A stretch of 64,000 bases of DNA from Anaerobacillus alkalidiazotrophicus (GCF_001866055.1 NZ_MLQS01000001.1:500313-564312); one strand, 5' to 3'; positions 1 through 10,690 are shown, counted from the stretch's first letter. Notes: generated by a model not told the origin, from the letters alone. Numbers and translations are program-made.

Positions 1-50
1 AATAAGAATTGAATTCACACTCAAGAAACTTATATGTATGTTATCTAGTT

Positions 51-72
51 TTGAAAGAATGATTTCTTTCAA
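51..72 (+). other. Hairpin in the 23S-5S spacer
   Basis: A 9-bp perfect inverted repeat (TTGAAAGAA / TTCTTTCAA) with a 4-base loop lies just before the 5S gene and follows a TAGTTTTGAAAGAA string typical of Bacillus rRNA spacers. It is probably a processing hairpin of the rRNA precursor; that role is inferred. Confidence 0.5.
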
Positions 73-81
73 TTAAATAAT

Positions 82-197
82 ATCTAGTGGCGATAGCGAA
101 GAGGTCACACTCGTTCCCATGCCGAACACGATCGTTAAGCTCTTTTGCGCCGATGGTAGTTAGGGGCTTCCCCTTGTGAGAGTAGGACGTTGCTAGG
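82..197 (+). rRNA. rrf: 5S ribosomal RNA
   Basis: The sequence carries the conserved 5S core (GCGAAGAGGTCACACTCGTT, CCCATGCCGAACACG and GTGAGAGTAGGACG). Its ends pair: TATCTAGTGGCG at the 5' side with CGTTGCTAGGTA at the 3' side, giving the helix I closing stem and about 116 nt. It is the last gene of an rRNA operon whose 16S and 23S lie outside the window. A terminator follows directly. End positions are accurate to a few bases. Confidence 0.95.
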
Positions 198-204
198 TAA
201 AATG

Positions 205-235
205 AAAAACACATTCCGATGGGATGTGTTTTTTT
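205..235 (+). terminator. Rho-independent terminator of the rRNA operon
   Basis: The stem AAACACAT / ATGTGTTT is followed by a run of seven T, directly after the 5S gene. Confidence 0.85.
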
Positions 236-267
236 GTGTTTTCGGAAATTGAGTATTTGCGTTAAGT

Positions 268-495
268 GGTGCTGCATCTGCTAGTATCGCTTTGAAGTAA
301 GTTTCCTCGATGCAAAGCAGCACGTAGTAAATTCAAAGAAGCAACTCATGAAGTGATTGAAATTAGTAGCTTTTCTGCGTCTGCTAGTATCACTTAGAAG
401 TAGGCTTCCTCGATGCAAAGAAGCATGTAGATAATTCGATGAAGTAACTCAAAATGAGGCTGAAGTCAGTGGCTTTCTTGTGTCTATTGGTAATG
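268..495 (-). repeat. Tandem imperfect repeat, ~103-bp period
   Basis: TCTGCTAGTATC occurs at 277-288 and again at 380-391, and a degenerate TCTATTGGTAAT is at 483-494, so the period is 103. Each full unit contains a version of AGTAAGTTTCCTCGATGCAAAG. Read on the minus strand this resembles the insert GCTTCGAGGAAGCTTACTAC found inside the dispersed repeat copies at 6404-6758 and 36721-36947, so it appears to be the same module in the opposite orientation. Confidence 0.6.
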
Positions 496-750
496 TTTGG
501 GGAAGTGGGAGATGGTAGTTTTTCACTGGACTTTACTTTCTGTAGAACCTGTATAATAAGTTTTAGTTTTATAATTTTCTCGAAAATAGTTCTTATTATT
601 AGTTTTTTTGAATAGATGTACAAACTATAGAAGGATTATTTAGCATCAATAGACAAGTATATATAATGTAAAAAATAAATGCATATAGTAATAAACAGTT
701 AAGAAATGTTTTTTTGAAAGGCATGTCTTTTTGTAAGTTAATAATGTATA

Positions 751-908
751 AAATTTCTAACTTAGAAACTGTCTAGCTTCATTGCCTACGAGCTCGGTCA
801 CTTCAGTTAAACAACTGACTTCAATTACCTCTTGGAATCTTCGAAGCGGCTTTTGTCAAAGGCCTTCCAGTGTTTGTCGCCGATAGGAGGGCGCCTTGCG
901 CTTTTCTT
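751..908 (+). repeat. Dispersed repeat, copy A
   Basis: Left end reads TTTCTAACTTAGAAACTGTC then TAGC; right end reads GGGCGCCTTGCGCTTTTCTT. The interior has CACTTCAGTTAAACAACTGA (a small hairpin) and ACTTCAATTACCTCTTGGAA, shared with copies B and E. This is one of five copies in the window, all in the same orientation. No coding capacity is evident. Confidence 0.75.
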
Positions 909-968
909 AATACACCGATTGTTAGCACTATACATAGAGAGTATATAAATTCGATAAGGGGGATGATA

Positions 969-1682
969 ATGGAGATTTTCAATTCAATAATAGCTTCAGA
1001 TGCAACTATAATGATGCTTCGATTAGTGGTAGCCGCAATCTTAGGCGGTATCATTGGGGTTGAAAGAGAATATCATAAACACCCTGCAGGATTTAGAACA
1101 CATTTGCTCGTATGTGTTGGTGCATGTTTAATTATGTTATTAGCTATGTTTGGATTTCAAGGTTATATGGAAGAAAACATTCAATATGTTAATTTTGACC
1201 CATCTCGTTTGGCGGCATATGTTGTTAGTGGTATAGGTTTTTTAGGTGCAGGCACAATTTTAGTCCAAGGTTATACAGTAAGAGGATTAACGACAGCTGC
1301 TTCCATCTGGGTTGTAGCCGGTATAGGATTATCTGTCGGGGTGGGTATGTATTTTGCAGCAATATTTACAACTGGAATTGTAATATTAAGTTTGATGTTT
1401 TTAAATAAAGTAGATGAATCATTCTCAAGAAAAAAGAAAGAAACGGAAGCAATTGTTATTCATGCTGAACCGAGAGATACAACGTTACTTTCAATTATTA
1501 ACATTTTTGAAGAAAATAAAATAAATGTAAAAAAGGTAATGGTAGAAAGAGATAAAACATCCGAAAAAATCGAACTTTTAAGGTATCAACTAAAAGTTGT
1601 GTATCCTAATGAAACAGTGAAATTAACGGCAATTGACCTTTTGTATAAATTACCACAAGTTCATAAAGTATATTCTTTATAG
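969..1682 (+). CDS. MgtC/SapB-family membrane protein
   Basis: The 237-residue product matches the MgtC/SapB/YhiD family: an N-terminal part of about 150 residues with four or five hydrophobic segments, containing GGIIGVEREYHKHPAGFRTH near residues 25-45 and the family motif SGIGFLGAGTIL then GLTTAASIWV, followed by a soluble C-terminal domain of about 80 residues. MgtC relatives have been linked to magnesium limitation and virulence; the role here is unknown. The start at 969 has AAGGGGG six bases upstream; an in-frame ATG at 963 is too close to that site. The gene stands alone between an rRNA operon and the ctsR operon. Confidence 0.85.
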   Translation: MEIFNSIIASDATIMMLRLVVAAILGGIIGVEREYHKHPAGFRTHLLVCVGACLIMLLAMFGFQGYMEENIQYVNFDPSRLAAYVVSGIGFLGAGTILVQGYTVRGLTTAASIWVVAGIGLSVGVGMYFAAIFTTGIVILSLMFLNKVDESFSRKKKETEAIVIHAEPRDTTLLSIINIFEENKINVKKVMVERDKTSEKIELLRYQLKVVYPNETVKLTAIDLLYKLPQVHKVYSL

Positions 1683-1723
1683 GGTTTAAATAAGCATATG
1701 TGGAAATAATGGAAGCAACATAG

Positions 1724-1751
1724 TTGATAATTTTAAAGAATTGGATATAAT
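1724..1751 (+). promoter_or_regulatory. SigA-type promoter of the ctsR operon
   Basis: TTGATA (1724-1729) and TATAAT (1746-1751) are separated by 16 bases, upstream of ctsR. CtsR boxes follow immediately. Confidence 0.7.
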
Positions 1752-1755
1752 ATAA

Positions 1756-1782
1756 TCAAAGTCAAATATAGTCAAAGTCAAA
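1756..1782 (+). promoter_or_regulatory. CtsR operator
   Basis: Direct heptad repeats of the CtsR type (consensus GGTCAAA spaced by three bases) are visible: AGTCAAATATAGTCAAAGTC. The array lies just downstream of the -10 box, over the expected transcription start, so CtsR would block initiation and autoregulate its own operon. Confidence 0.8.
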
Positions 1783-1808
1783 CACTTTTTTCCGAGAGGA
1801 GGAGTTTG

Positions 1809-2270
1809 GTGAAAAATGTATCAGACATTATTGAAAATTATTTAAAAAGCATTTTAACCCAAAGTGATAATGATTTAATTGAAGTTAAGCGAAGCGAGTT
1901 AGCAGAGCAATTTCAATGCGTTCCTTCTCAAATAAATTATGTGATTAGTACCAGATTTACCATCGAAAAAGGATACTTAGTTGAGAGCAAAAGAGGTGGA
2001 GGTGGCTTTATAAGAATTATTAAAGTAAAAGCCCATAATAAAGCCGAGCTCTATGATCATATGCTATCTCTTCTAGGTGAAAAAATCACCCAAAGTGGTG
2101 GTGAGGACATCATTTATCGACTTTATGAAGAGGAAGCGATAACGAAAAGAGAAGCGAAACTTTTACAAAGTGCTATTGATAGATCTGTCTTGAATTTACA
2201 TTTACCGTACCGTGATCATTTGCGATCAGATTTGTTAAGAGCTATGATAACTACTTTAAAACATAAATAA
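1809..2270 (+). CDS. ctsR: Transcriptional repressor CtsR
   Basis: CtsR is the class III heat-shock repressor of clp genes and of its own operon. The 153-residue product begins KNVSDIIENYLKSIL and carries the highly conserved CVPSQINYVISTRFT helix-turn-helix and the wing glycine run ESKRGGGGFIRI (near residues 60-70), used for operator recognition. GTG at 1809 sits five bases after GAGGAGGA; TTG at 1806 is the alternative. It is first in ctsR-mcsA-mcsB-clpC, and its own boxes lie upstream. McsB arginine phosphorylation and ClpC are known to control CtsR in Bacillus. Confidence 0.95.
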   Translation: MKNVSDIIENYLKSILTQSDNDLIEVKRSELAEQFQCVPSQINYVISTRFTIEKGYLVESKRGGGGFIRIIKVKAHNKAELYDHMLSLLGEKITQSGGEDIIYRLYEEEAITKREAKLLQSAIDRSVLNLHLPYRDHLRSDLLRAMITTLKHK

Positions 2271-2288
2271 ATAGGAGGGGGAGTTACC

Positions 2289-2822
2289 GTGTTATGCCAT
2301 GAATGTAATGAAAGGGAAGCAACGTTGCATTTTACAAAAATACTTAACGGTAAAAAAACTGAAATTCATTTATGTGACCACTGTGCAAAAGATAAGGGTG
2401 AGTATATACCCGGTACCAATGGTTTTTCTATTCACCAATTATTATCAGGATTATTAAATTTTGAACAACCGATACCGAGCTCTCCCAATCGATCGTTACA
2501 AAATGAACAACAGTGTGGTAAATGTGGGATGACCTACCATCAATTTGCACGGGCAGGTAGATTTGGTTGTGCTGAGTGCTATCACACTTTTAACTCTAAA
2601 CTAGATCCGATGTTGCGAAGAGTTCATAGTGGTAATACAAGTCATATAGGTAAAATACCAAAAAGAATTGGTACAGGAATTAAATTACACAGACAAATTG
2701 AACAATTAAAACAGGAATTAAGGCATCATATATCGAAAGAAGAATTTGAAGAAGCAGCAAGGTTAAGAGATGAAATCCGCGCTTTGGAAAAAAAAGTTCA
2801 GCAGAGTAGGGGGGATAATTGA
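2289..2822 (+). CDS. mcsA: McsA, zinc-binding activator of McsB
   Basis: McsA activates the McsB protein arginine kinase and modulates CtsR. The product (177 aa, GTG start, strong AGGAGGGGG upstream) has four CxxC pairs: CHEC at residues 3-6, CDHC near 29-32, CGKC and CAEC around 80-100, followed by a charged linker and a C-terminal UVR-type helix hairpin ([19 protein letters not shown]). Its stop overlaps the mcsB start by one base, implying coupled translation. Confidence 0.95.
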   Translation: MLCHECNEREATLHFTKILNGKKTEIHLCDHCAKDKGEYIPGTNGFSIHQLLSGLLNFEQPIPSSPNRSLQNEQQCGKCGMTYHQFARAGRFGCAECYHTFNSKLDPMLRRVHSGNTSHIGKIPKRIGTGIKLHRQIEQLKQELRHHISKEEFEEAARLRDEIRALEKKVQQSRGDN

Positions 2823-3895
2823 TGTCACTAGAGAAATTTATTAGTGAGGCGATTAGCCCTTGGATGAAAAATGAAGGATACGAATCTGAAATTGTACTAA
2901 GTAGTCGTATTCGTCTAGCCAGAAACTTAAAGGATTATTCATTTCCTATTATTTCAACTACCGACGAAGCTCATTTAGTTGTTAAACAAGTAAAAGAACA
3001 TTTTGAAGGTAAAGATTATGACAGATATGGTCCCTTTGAACTTTTAGAAATGGATGAAATGAAACCTAACGAAAAAAGGATACTAGTCGAAAAGCATCTG
3101 ATCAGTCCTCAACTTGCGGATGAATCAAAAAAAGGCGCAGTTTTACTAAGTAGTGATGAAGCGATTAGTATTATGGTAAATGAAGAAGATCATTTACGTA
3201 TACAATGTCTCTTTCCTGGATTTCAACTAAATGAAGGTTTAGTACTTGCGAGTGGAATTGATGATTGGATTGAAGAGAAGTTACATTATGCTTTTGATGA
3301 GAAAAAGGGGTACTTGACTAGTTGTCCGACAAATGTAGGAACAGGTCTAAGAGCTTCGGTAATGATGCATTTACCAGCTTTGGTTTTAACAAAACAATTA
3401 AATAAAATATTACCCGCTATAAATCAATTAGGGTTAGTTGTAAGAGGCATTTATGGTGAAGGTAGCGAAGCTTTAGGTAACTTATTTCAAATCTCTAATC
3501 AAATTACTCTTGGTAAATCTGAACAGGACATCGTTGAGGACCTTAGAGGAGTAGTGTTACAACTAATTCATCAAGAAAGAGCAGCAAGAGAATTGTTATT
3601 ACAATCTTCTAAGCTACAATTAGAGGATAGAATATATCGTTCATATGGAGTTCTCGCATATGCTAGAACCATTGATACAAAAGAAGCTTCACAAATGTTA
3701 TCAGATGTTCGTTTGGGTATTGATTTAAAAATCCTTACAGGGATTTCTGCGATTATTTTAAATGAGTTAATGATTTTAACTCAACCTGGCTTTTTACAGC
3801 AATACGCGGGAGATATTTTATCTGCTGACAAAAGAGATGAACGAAGAGCAAAATTGATAAGAGAAAGACTCAAATTAGAAATAGATAAAAACTAA
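2822..3895 (+). CDS. mcsB: Protein arginine kinase McsB
   Basis: McsB phosphorylates arginines of misfolded proteins, marking them for ClpCP, and of CtsR. The 357-residue product has the phosphagen-kinase fold: [10 protein letters not shown] (near residues 28-37), the [20 protein letters not shown] motif near 167-186, and a C-terminal [10 protein letters not shown] tail. The guanidino-kinase catalytic cysteine motif is retained as [12 protein letters not shown] at 2822 overlaps the mcsA stop; a TTG at 2819 is less likely. Confidence 0.95.
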   Translation: MSLEKFISEAISPWMKNEGYESEIVLSSRIRLARNLKDYSFPIISTTDEAHLVVKQVKEHFEGKDYDRYGPFELLEMDEMKPNEKRILVEKHLISPQLADESKKGAVLLSSDEAISIMVNEEDHLRIQCLFPGFQLNEGLVLASGIDDWIEEKLHYAFDEKKGYLTSCPTNVGTGLRASVMMHLPALVLTKQLNKILPAINQLGLVVRGIYGEGSEALGNLFQISNQITLGKSEQDIVEDLRGVVLQLIHQERAARELLLQSSKLQLEDRIYRSYGVLAYARTIDTKEASQMLSDVRLGIDLKILTGISAIILNELMILTQPGFLQQYAGDILSADKRDERRAKLIRERLKLEIDKN

Positions 3896-3920
3896 CTAAT
3901 ATTTGGAGGTGGAGTTTATT

Positions 3921-6365
3921 ATGATGTTTGGTAGATTTACCGAAAGAGCACAAAAGGTATTAGCATTAGCACAAGAGGAAGCAATTCGCTTAGGGCATAA
4001 TAATATTGGTACAGAACATGTATTATTAGGATTAATTCGTGAAGGTGAAGGAATTGCTGCAAAAGCCCTTTTAGGTTTAGGTTTGGGTTCTGATAAAATT
4101 CAAAATGAAGTTGAAACTTTGATTGGTAAAGGGCAAGATGGTGCAAAAACCATTCATTACACACCGAGAGCAAAAAAAGTTATTGAATTATCAATGGATG
4201 AAGCAAGAAAATTAGGTCATTCTTATGTAGGAACTGAACATATCTTATTAGGTTTAATTCGTGAGGGTGAAGGTGTCGCAGCTAGAGTGTTAAATAACCT
4301 AGGAGTAAGCTTAAATAAAGCCCGCCAACAAGTGTTACAATTATTAGGAAGTAATGAAACATCTAGTAGTAGTCAACAAGGTGGTGCGGCAGCTAACGTC
4401 AACACACCAACATTAGATAGTCTTGCAAGAGATTTAACCGCTATGGCTAAAGAGGAAGGTTTAGACCCTGTAATTGGTCGTAGTAAAGAAATAGAGAGGG
4501 TTATTCAAGTATTAAGTCGACGAACAAAAAATAATCCAGTATTAATTGGTGAACCTGGTGTTGGTAAAACAGCCATTGCTGAAGGATTAGCGCAACAAAT
4601 CGTTGCAAACGAAGTTCCAGAGACTCTCCGTGGAAAAAGAGTTATGACGCTTGATATGGGAACTGTTGTTGCAGGTACGAAATATCGTGGTGAATTTGAA
4701 GACCGTCTTAAAAAAGTAATGGATGAAATCCGCCAAGCTCAAAATGTTATTTTATTTATTGATGAGTTGCACACATTAATTGGTGCAGGTGGTGCAGAAG
4801 GGGCAATTGATGCATCAAACATCTTAAAGCCTTCCCTAGCACGTGGTGAGTTACAATGTATTGGTGCAACTACCCTTGATGAGTATCGAAAATATATTGA
4901 AAAAGATGCGGCTTTAGAAAGACGTTTTCAACCGATTCAAGTTGATGAACCATCCATAGAAGAATCAATTTTAATCTTAAAAGGGTTAAGAGATCGCTAT
5001 GAAGCTCACCATCGTGTAACGATTACCGATGAGGCAATTGAGGAATCTGTAAAGCTTTCAGATCGCTATATTTCTGATCGTTTCTTACCGGATAAAGCAA
5101 TTGACTTAGTTGATGAAGCAGCTTCAAAGGTTCGCCTAAGATCTTATACAATTCCGCCAAACTTAAAAGAGCTTGAAAATAAATTAGAGGAAACAAGGAA
5201 AGAAAAAGATGCCTCAGTACAAAGTCAAGAGTTTGAAAAAGCTGCATCACTAAGGGATAGTGAACAAAGATTAAGAGAAGAGCTTGAAACATTAAAGAAA
5301 GAATGGAAAGAAAAACAAGGGCAAGAAAATACAGAGGTTACAACCGAAGATATTGCTCAAGTTGTATCTAGTTGGACTGGAGTTCCTGTTTCGAAGCTAG
5401 CTGAAGAAGAAACAGAGAGGCTATTAAAGATGGAAGAAATTCTACATCAACGTGTAATTGGCCAAGAAGAAGCCGTTAAAGCTATTTCAAAAGCTGTCCG
5501 TCGTGCTAGAGCGGGTTTAAAAGATCCAAAACGTCCAATTGGTTCATTTATTTTCTTAGGACCTACTGGTGTAGGTAAAACCGAGTTAGCGAGGGCTGTC
5601 GCTGAAACGCTTTTCGGAGATGAAGATGCTGTCATTCGAATTGATATGTCAGAATATATGGAAAAACATGCAACATCTCGATTAGTAGGTTCACCACCTG
5701 GTTATGTCGGTCATGATGACGGTGGACAACTAACAGAAAAAGTTAGAAGAAAGCCTTACTCCGTTATTCTATTTGATGAGATTGAAAAAGCACACCCTGA
5801 AGTATTTAACATCTTACTACAAGTGCTAGAAGATGGTCGTCTCACAGACTCTAAAGGACGTACAGTGGACTTTAGAAATACAGCGGTAATTATGACTTCT
5901 AACGTAGGTGCAAGTGAATTAAAGCGAAATAAATATCTTGGATTTACGACTCAATCAGAGGGTCGAGAGTATAAAGATATGAAAGAGAAAGTAATGGGTG
6001 AGTTAAAGAAGAGCTTCCGCCCAGAATTTTTAAACCGTATTGATGAAATTATTGTCTTCCACTCATTAGATAAAACGCATATTCAACAAATCGTATCATT
6101 AATGGCAGATACATTAAAGAAGCGTTTATTGGAGCATGATATTGAGTTCGAACTAACAGATGCGGCTTTAGCAAAGATTGCGGATGAAGGGTATGATCCT
6201 GAATACGGAGCTCGTCCTCTTCGTAGAGCCTTACAAAAGCATGTAGAAGATCGATTATCAGAAGAATTATTAAGAGGTACAATCCAAAAAGGTCAAAAGG
6301 TAAAGTTAGATGTAGTTGATAATGAGTTTGTAGTAGAATCTGCTGTCAAAACTACTACATCTTAA
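3921..6365 (+). CDS. clpC: ClpC, AAA+ unfoldase of ClpCP
   Basis: ClpC unfolds proteins for the ClpP chamber and works with adaptors such as McsB and MecA. The 814-residue product has two N-terminal Clp_N repeats ([15 protein letters not shown] and [15 protein letters not shown]), first AAA+ module (Walker [10 protein letters not shown] near 212), an M domain with a UVR-like coiled coil ([20 protein letters not shown]), and second AAA+ module (Walker [10 protein letters not shown] near 550, Walker [11 protein letters not shown]). The start [13 protein letters not shown] matches the family; GGAGGTGG lies upstream. It ends the ctsR operon at a strong terminator; radA, usually close behind, is 580 bases away here. 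Confidence 0.97.
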   Translation: MMFGRFTERAQKVLALAQEEAIRLGHNNIGTEHVLLGLIREGEGIAAKALLGLGLGSDKIQNEVETLIGKGQDGAKTIHYTPRAKKVIELSMDEARKLGHSYVGTEHILLGLIREGEGVAARVLNNLGVSLNKARQQVLQLLGSNETSSSSQQGGAAANVNTPTLDSLARDLTAMAKEEGLDPVIGRSKEIERVIQVLSRRTKNNPVLIGEPGVGKTAIAEGLAQQIVANEVPETLRGKRVMTLDMGTVVAGTKYRGEFEDRLKKVMDEIRQAQNVILFIDELHTLIGAGGAEGAIDASNILKPSLARGELQCIGATTLDEYRKYIEKDAALERRFQPIQVDEPSIEESILILKGLRDRYEAHHRVTITDEAIEESVKLSDRYISDRFLPDKAIDLVDEAASKVRLRSYTIPPNLKELENKLEETRKEKDASVQSQEFEKAASLRDSEQRLREELETLKKEWKEKQGQENTEVTTEDIAQVVSSWTGVPVSKLAEEETERLLKMEEILHQRVIGQEEAVKAISKAVRRARAGLKDPKRPIGSFIFLGPTGVGKTELARAVAETLFGDEDAVIRIDMSEYMEKHATSRLVGSPPGYVGHDDGGQLTEKVRRKPYSVILFDEIEKAHPEVFNILLQVLEDGRLTDSKGRTVDFRNTAVIMTSNVGASELKRNKYLGFTTQSEGREYKDMKEKVMGELKKSFRPEFLNRIDEIIVFHSLDKTHIQQIVSLMADTLKKRLLEHDIEFELTDAALAKIADEGYDPEYGARPLRRALQKHVEDRLSEELLRGTIQKGQKVKLDVVDNEFVVESAVKTTTS

Positions 6366-6369
6366 TAAG

Positions 6370-6403
6370 AATAGCCGGGAAGGTTTCCCGGCTATTTGTT
6401 TTT
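6370..6403 (+). terminator. Terminator after clpC
   Basis: The stem ATAGCCGGGAA / TTCCCGGCTAT with a 3-base loop is followed by TTGTTTTT. Confidence 0.9.
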
Positions 6404-6758
6404 AACAAGGTAAGAAAGTATAAAAATTCTATCTTAGCAACTGTCTAGCGCAAGCAGCCTACGAGCTCGGTCACTTCAGTCAAGCAACTGACTTCAATTA
6501 CGTCTTGAAATTCTTCGTTGATTAGCTTCATGCAGCTTTGCTCCTGCGGTTACTCGTCGCACAAAACACTGCTTCGAGGAAGCTTACTACGAAGCAGTAC
6601 TTGAAGACGCAGAAGCACGTAAGAAGCCAAAGAGCGGCTTCCGTCAAAGGCCGCCCCATTGAAGCTACTACTTGGATTACTTCGAAGCGGCTTTACTCTT
6701 GAGCAAACGGAGTGGCACAGGAGCAGCCGCTTGTGACCAAGGCGCTTACGCTTTTCTT
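6404..6758 (+). repeat. Dispersed repeat, copy B (expanded)
   Basis: Left end ACAAGGTAAGAAAGTATAAA then CTTAGCAACTGTCTAGCG; right end AAGGCGCTTACGCTTTTCTT. The interior shares CACTTCAGTCAAGCAACTGA and AAATTCTTCGTTGATTAGC with copy E, plus the insert GCTTCGAGGAAGCTTACTAC and the string ACGGAGTGGCACAGGAGCA. It starts directly after the clpC terminator. It is the longest copy. The remaining 190 bases before radA are AT-rich with no gene seen. Confidence 0.75.
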
Positions 6759-6946
6759 GAAGATATATAACTTATTCGTCTAGTGAGCACTAACGCTTGC
6801 TAAAAAAAATGAGAAACTAAGTGTTTTACGTTGGACAATATATGGTTAATTATATATATAATTAAGTAGTGATACTCGATATTTAATGGAAAAATTAATG
6901 GGATTTTATGTTAAAATATACATGTGTTTCTTAGAAAGGGATTAGT

Positions 6947-8320
6947 ATGGCAAAGCGAAAAACAAAATTTGTATGTCAAGAGTGTGGTTACGAATCAAAA
7001 AAATGGATGGGGAAATGTCCCGGATGCCAAAGTTGGAATTCAATGACTGAAGAGTTTGAAGAACAGGATAATAAAGTAAGGGGCTTTGTTACATCTGTGA
7101 ACTCGACTAACAAAAAGCCACAGTCAATAACAACTATCGAAAGAGATTTAGAACAAAGATTAAGTACCAATATGATTGAACTTGATCGAGTTTTAGGTGG
7201 AGGAATTGTTCCCGGTTCATTGGTACTTGTTGGGGGAGATCCTGGGATAGGAAAATCGACGTTATTATTACAAGTTTCCTCGAAATTGGCAAATAATAAT
7301 CACAAGGTCCTATATATATCAGGTGAAGAATCAGTCAAACAAACAAAAATACGAGCAGATCGTTTAGATATTACTTCAGATCAGCTTTTTGTTCTTGCGG
7401 AAACTGATCTAGAATATATTGAAAAGTCAATTGAGGAAATTAACCCTGCGTTAGTAATTATTGACTCTATTCAAACGGTTTATATATCAGATATTACTTC
7501 AGCGCCAGGAAGTGTTTCGCAAGTACGAGAGTGTACAGCCGCTTTAATGAGAATTGCTAAAACAAAAGGAATAGCCATTTTTATTGTTGGTCATGTTACG
7601 AAACAAGGCGCAATTGCTGGCCCAAGGTTATTAGAGCATATGGTTGACTCTGTTTTATATTTTGAAGGAGAGAGGCATCATACATACCGAATCTTAAGAG
7701 CTGTGAAAAACCGTTTTGGTTCAACAAATGAAATAGGGATTTTTGAAATGAAAGAGGTTGGACTTGAAGAGGTTCTTAATCCTTCTGAAATATTTTTAGA
7801 AGAGCGTTCTCAAGGTGCTTCTGGTTCTATTGTCGTAGCTTCTCTCGAAGGCACAAGAACCGTTTTAGTTGAGCTACAAGCACTTGTCTCCCCTACTACA
7901 TTTGGAAATCCAAGGCGCATGGCTACGGGTATTGACCATAATAGAGTTTCATTACTAATGGCGGTATTAGAAAAACGAGTAGGTCTTCTACTCCAAAATC
8001 AAGATGCCTATTTAAATGTAGCTGGCGGGGTGCGCTTAGATGAACCTGCTGTAGACTTAGGTATTGCTATTTGTATCGCCTCAAGTTTTAGAGATCAGCC
8101 GACAAGTCCAACTGATGTGGCAATTGGAGAAATTGGTTTAACAGGAGAGGTACGAAGAGTCTCGCGGATTGAACAACGAGTTTTAGAAGCAGCAAAGTTG
8201 GGCTTTAAAAGAGTGATTATTCCTGAAAAGAATATGGGGGGATGGAATGTTCCAGAAGGAATAAAAGTAATAGGAGTTTCAACAGTAAAAGAGGCATTAG
8301 ATACCTTAATGGGAGGGTAA
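6947..8320 (+). CDS. radA: DNA repair protein RadA
   Basis: RadA (Sms) is a RecA-like ATPase that drives branch migration during recombination and repair. The 457-residue product has an N-terminal zinc finger (C10, C13, C24, C27), Walker [11 protein letters not shown] near 96-105, the RadA-specific KNRFG motif ([14 protein letters not shown]), and a C-terminal Lon-protease-like domain ([20 protein letters not shown]). AAAGGGA precedes the ATG. disA begins at its stop (TAATG), so the two are translationally coupled. The distance from clpC suggests its own promoter, which I could not place securely. Confidence 0.97.
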   Translation: MAKRKTKFVCQECGYESKKWMGKCPGCQSWNSMTEEFEEQDNKVRGFVTSVNSTNKKPQSITTIERDLEQRLSTNMIELDRVLGGGIVPGSLVLVGGDPGIGKSTLLLQVSSKLANNNHKVLYISGEESVKQTKIRADRLDITSDQLFVLAETDLEYIEKSIEEINPALVIIDSIQTVYISDITSAPGSVSQVRECTAALMRIAKTKGIAIFIVGHVTKQGAIAGPRLLEHMVDSVLYFEGERHHTYRILRAVKNRFGSTNEIGIFEMKEVGLEEVLNPSEIFLEERSQGASGSIVVASLEGTRTVLVELQALVSPTTFGNPRRMATGIDHNRVSLLMAVLEKRVGLLLQNQDAYLNVAGGVRLDEPAVDLGIAICIASSFRDQPTSPTDVAIGEIGLTGEVRRVSRIEQRVLEAAKLGFKRVIIPEKNMGGWNVPEGIKVIGVSTVKEALDTLMGG

Positions 8321-9399
8321 TGAATTTGGATCTTATGAATAAAACGGCTTTTATTGATGATGTTTTAAAGATAGTAGCCCCGGGTTCTCCATTACGAGAG
8401 GGGATCGATAATGTTTTAAGGGCAAAAACAGGTGGGTTAATTGTATTAGGTTATAATAATGAAATGATGAATATTGTAGATGGAGGATTTTTTATTAATT
8501 GTGAATTCTCTCCAGCCTATTTATATGAACTAGCAAAAATGGATGGTGCAATTATTTTGAGTGAAGAAGGCGATCGAATATTATATGCAAACACTCAATT
8601 AGTACCAAATCCTACAATCCCATCAACTGAAACGGGGATCCGACATCGTACTGCTGAGAGAGTAGCGCGACAAACAGGGAATTTAGTCATATCGATCTCA
8701 CAAAGAAGAAATGTCATTACTCTCTATCAAGGTGAATCACGTTACTCATTAAAAGATATTGGTGTTATATTAACAAAGGCAAATCAAGCAATTCAGACAC
8801 TTGAGAAATATAAATCAGTACTTGATCAAGGGATTACCAATTTAGGTGCTTTGGAGTTTGAAGAACTAGTTACATTTCAGGAAGTATCACAAGTAATCCA
8901 TCGAGTTGAAATGGTACTACGTATAAAAAGTGAAATATTAAATTATGTAAATGAATTAGGGGATGAAGGAAGACTCATTTCAATGCAGTTAGAAGAACTA
9001 GTTTCTAATATTGAAAAAGAGGCTGGTTTGTTATTAAAAGATTATATTAAGGATCAAAACCAAGACGAACAGCACATACTAAAACAATTGAAGAAATTAT
9101 CAAATGAAGAATTATTAGAAGATCAAATCATTGTTAAGTTGCTCGGGTATTCTAAAAATATAAATTTATCGGAGCATACGATTACCCCACGTGGTTATCG
9201 AATTCTTCATAAAATACCAAGAATACCACCACTTGTAGTCGAAAATTTAATAGACAAGTTTGAAAATATTACACAAATTATGAGAGCTTCTATTGAGGAA
9301 CTTGATGAAGTAGAAGGAATTGGTGAAGCAAGGGCAAGAAAGATAAAAGAGGGTTTAACAAGAATTCAAGAACAACTTTTTATAGATCGTCACATATAA
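8320..9399 (+). CDS. disA: Diadenylate cyclase DisA, DNA integrity scanner
   Basis: DisA makes cyclic di-AMP from two ATP and stalls on branched DNA, reporting DNA damage before sporulation. The 359-residue product has the DAC domain with both signature motifs, DGA (residues 75-77) and RHR (108-110), a central helical spine, and a C-terminal helix-hairpin-helix DNA-binding domain ([19 protein letters not shown]). ATG at 8320 overlaps the radA stop, with GGGAGGG eight bases upstream. Length matches B. subtilis DisA. Confidence 0.97.
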   Translation: MNLDLMNKTAFIDDVLKIVAPGSPLREGIDNVLRAKTGGLIVLGYNNEMMNIVDGGFFINCEFSPAYLYELAKMDGAIILSEEGDRILYANTQLVPNPTIPSTETGIRHRTAERVARQTGNLVISISQRRNVITLYQGESRYSLKDIGVILTKANQAIQTLEKYKSVLDQGITNLGALEFEELVTFQEVSQVIHRVEMVLRIKSEILNYVNELGDEGRLISMQLEELVSNIEKEAGLLLKDYIKDQNQDEQHILKQLKKLSNEELLEDQIIVKLLGYSKNINLSEHTITPRGYRILHKIPRIPPLVVENLIDKFENITQIMRASIEELDEVEGIGEARARKIKEGLTRIQEQLFIDRHI

Positions 9400-9404
9400 A
9401 GATG

Positions 9405-9433
9405 TTGACTGCGTTTTCAATTAAAGTTATAAT
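9405..9433 (+). promoter_or_regulatory. SigA-type promoter upstream of yacL
   Basis: TTGACT (9405-9410) and TATAAT (9428-9433) have 17-base spacing. A second weaker pair, TTGACA (9454-9459) and TATTTT (9477-9482), also with 17 bases, follows. Confidence 0.65.
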
Positions 9434-9594
9434 GGGGTATTTATTCATGAAAATTGACAACACTTTGCCGCTTTGTTATTTTAAACTTATGATTAATTTG
9501 AAACGTAATAGTGTATATAATAAAATAATAAAAATTTGTATAATAATGTTTCAAATTTTTCAGAATGTCTATAATGGTAAAGGAGGTGGAATCG

Positions 9595-10680
9595 ATGGTG
9601 AGATGGATAGTTAAGCTTTTCTTTGTTATTTTAGGTGGAACATTGGGATTTCTATTTGTACCAGACGTAATAGAAATTTTGAATTTTGGTGGTTTGCCTA
9701 ATTGGGTTACAAATTCTTATTCTGGTGCTGTAATTGGTGCAATTATATTATATTTATCTTCATTTTGGATTACAGATTATATTGTTGGGTTAATTCGTTT
9801 AGTAGAGGAAAAGTTAGTGAAGGCTCCGGCAACAGATGTTCTTTTTGGAACAATGGGAATTATTTTTGGATTAATTGTTGCATTTTTAATTGTATTACCT
9901 TTGAATACAATCCCTGTTGTTAGTACAGTTTTACCTATCTTCCTAACTTTATTATTAGGATATTTAGGTTTTCAAGTTGGATTTAAGAAGCGGGATGAAC
10001 TTATTCATTTGTTTTCAAGAAAAAGTGATAAAAAGAAGGATGTTGATGAAGTAGTAAAAGAAAGACATGGTGTTGAGCTTAAAATACTAGATACGAGTGT
10101 TATAATAGATGGACGTATTGCTGATATTTGCCAAACAGGGTTTTTAGAAGGGACTTTAGTTATTCCGCAGTTTGTACTTGAAGAACTTCAGCATATTGCA
10201 GATTCATCTGATGTATTAAAGAGAAACCGTGGTCGCCGAGGATTAGATATATTAAATAAAATACAAAAAGAACTATCGATTAATGTTGAAATTTACGAAG
10301 GTGACTTTGAAGACATTCAAGAGGTTGATAGTAAGTTAGTTAAACTAGCAAAGCTTGTTTCTGGACTTGTTGTGACGAATGATTTTAATTTAAATAAAGT
10401 GTGTGATCTTCAAGGGGTTCCGGTATTAAACATTAATGACTTAGCAAATGCGGTAAAGCCAATTGTTTTACCTGGTGAAGAGTTACATGTCCAAGTGATA
10501 AAAGATGGTAAAGAGCATAATCAAGGTATTGCTTATTTAGACGATGGCACAATGATTGTTGTTGAAGGTGGTCGTGATCACATTGGAAAGCATATTGATG
10601 TAATAGTTACTAGTGTACTTCAAACATCAGCCGGTAGAATGATATTTGCTAAACCAAAATTATTAGAAAAGGCATTATAA
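9595..10680 (+). CDS. yacL: PIN/TRAM-domain membrane protein (YacL)
   Basis: The 361-residue product has about four N-terminal transmembrane segments (residues 5-130), a PIN nuclease-like domain with acidic residues in [14 protein letters not shown] and [10 protein letters not shown], and a C-terminal TRAM domain ([21 protein letters not shown]). It matches YacL of Bacillus, whose function is not firmly known; RNA binding or cleavage is inferred from the domains. ATG at 9595 follows AAGGAGGTGG; GTG at 9598 is possible. It is monocistronic with its own promoter and terminator. Confidence 0.9.
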   Translation: MVRWIVKLFFVILGGTLGFLFVPDVIEILNFGGLPNWVTNSYSGAVIGAIILYLSSFWITDYIVGLIRLVEEKLVKAPATDVLFGTMGIIFGLIVAFLIVLPLNTIPVVSTVLPIFLTLLLGYLGFQVGFKKRDELIHLFSRKSDKKKDVDEVVKERHGVELKILDTSVIIDGRIADICQTGFLEGTLVIPQFVLEELQHIADSSDVLKRNRGRRGLDILNKIQKELSINVEIYEGDFEDIQEVDSKLVKLAKLVSGLVVTNDFNLNKVCDLQGVPVLNINDLANAVKPIVLPGEELHVQVIKDGKEHNQGIAYLDDGTMIVVEGGRDHIGKHIDVIVTSVLQTSAGRMIFAKPKLLEKAL

Positions 10681-10690
10681 ATATTTTATA

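Larger units (their letters stand above)
236..968. other. Non-coding region between 5S and the mgtC-like gene
   Basis: No convincing gene is seen. The stretch contains two and a half imperfect copies of a ~103-bp unit (268-500), an AT-rich segment (500-750) with a weak TATAAT-like box near 662-667, and one copy of the dispersed repeat (751-908) ending about 55 bases before the next gene. Confidence 0.6.

Noticed and set aside
268..495. CRISPR array
   Set aside because: Only two and a half diverged units of about 103 bp, with no short identical repeats or unique spacers and no cas genes.
751..908. Insertion sequence
   Set aside because: No transposase frame, no clear target-site duplication, and the copies are too short to be a full IS.
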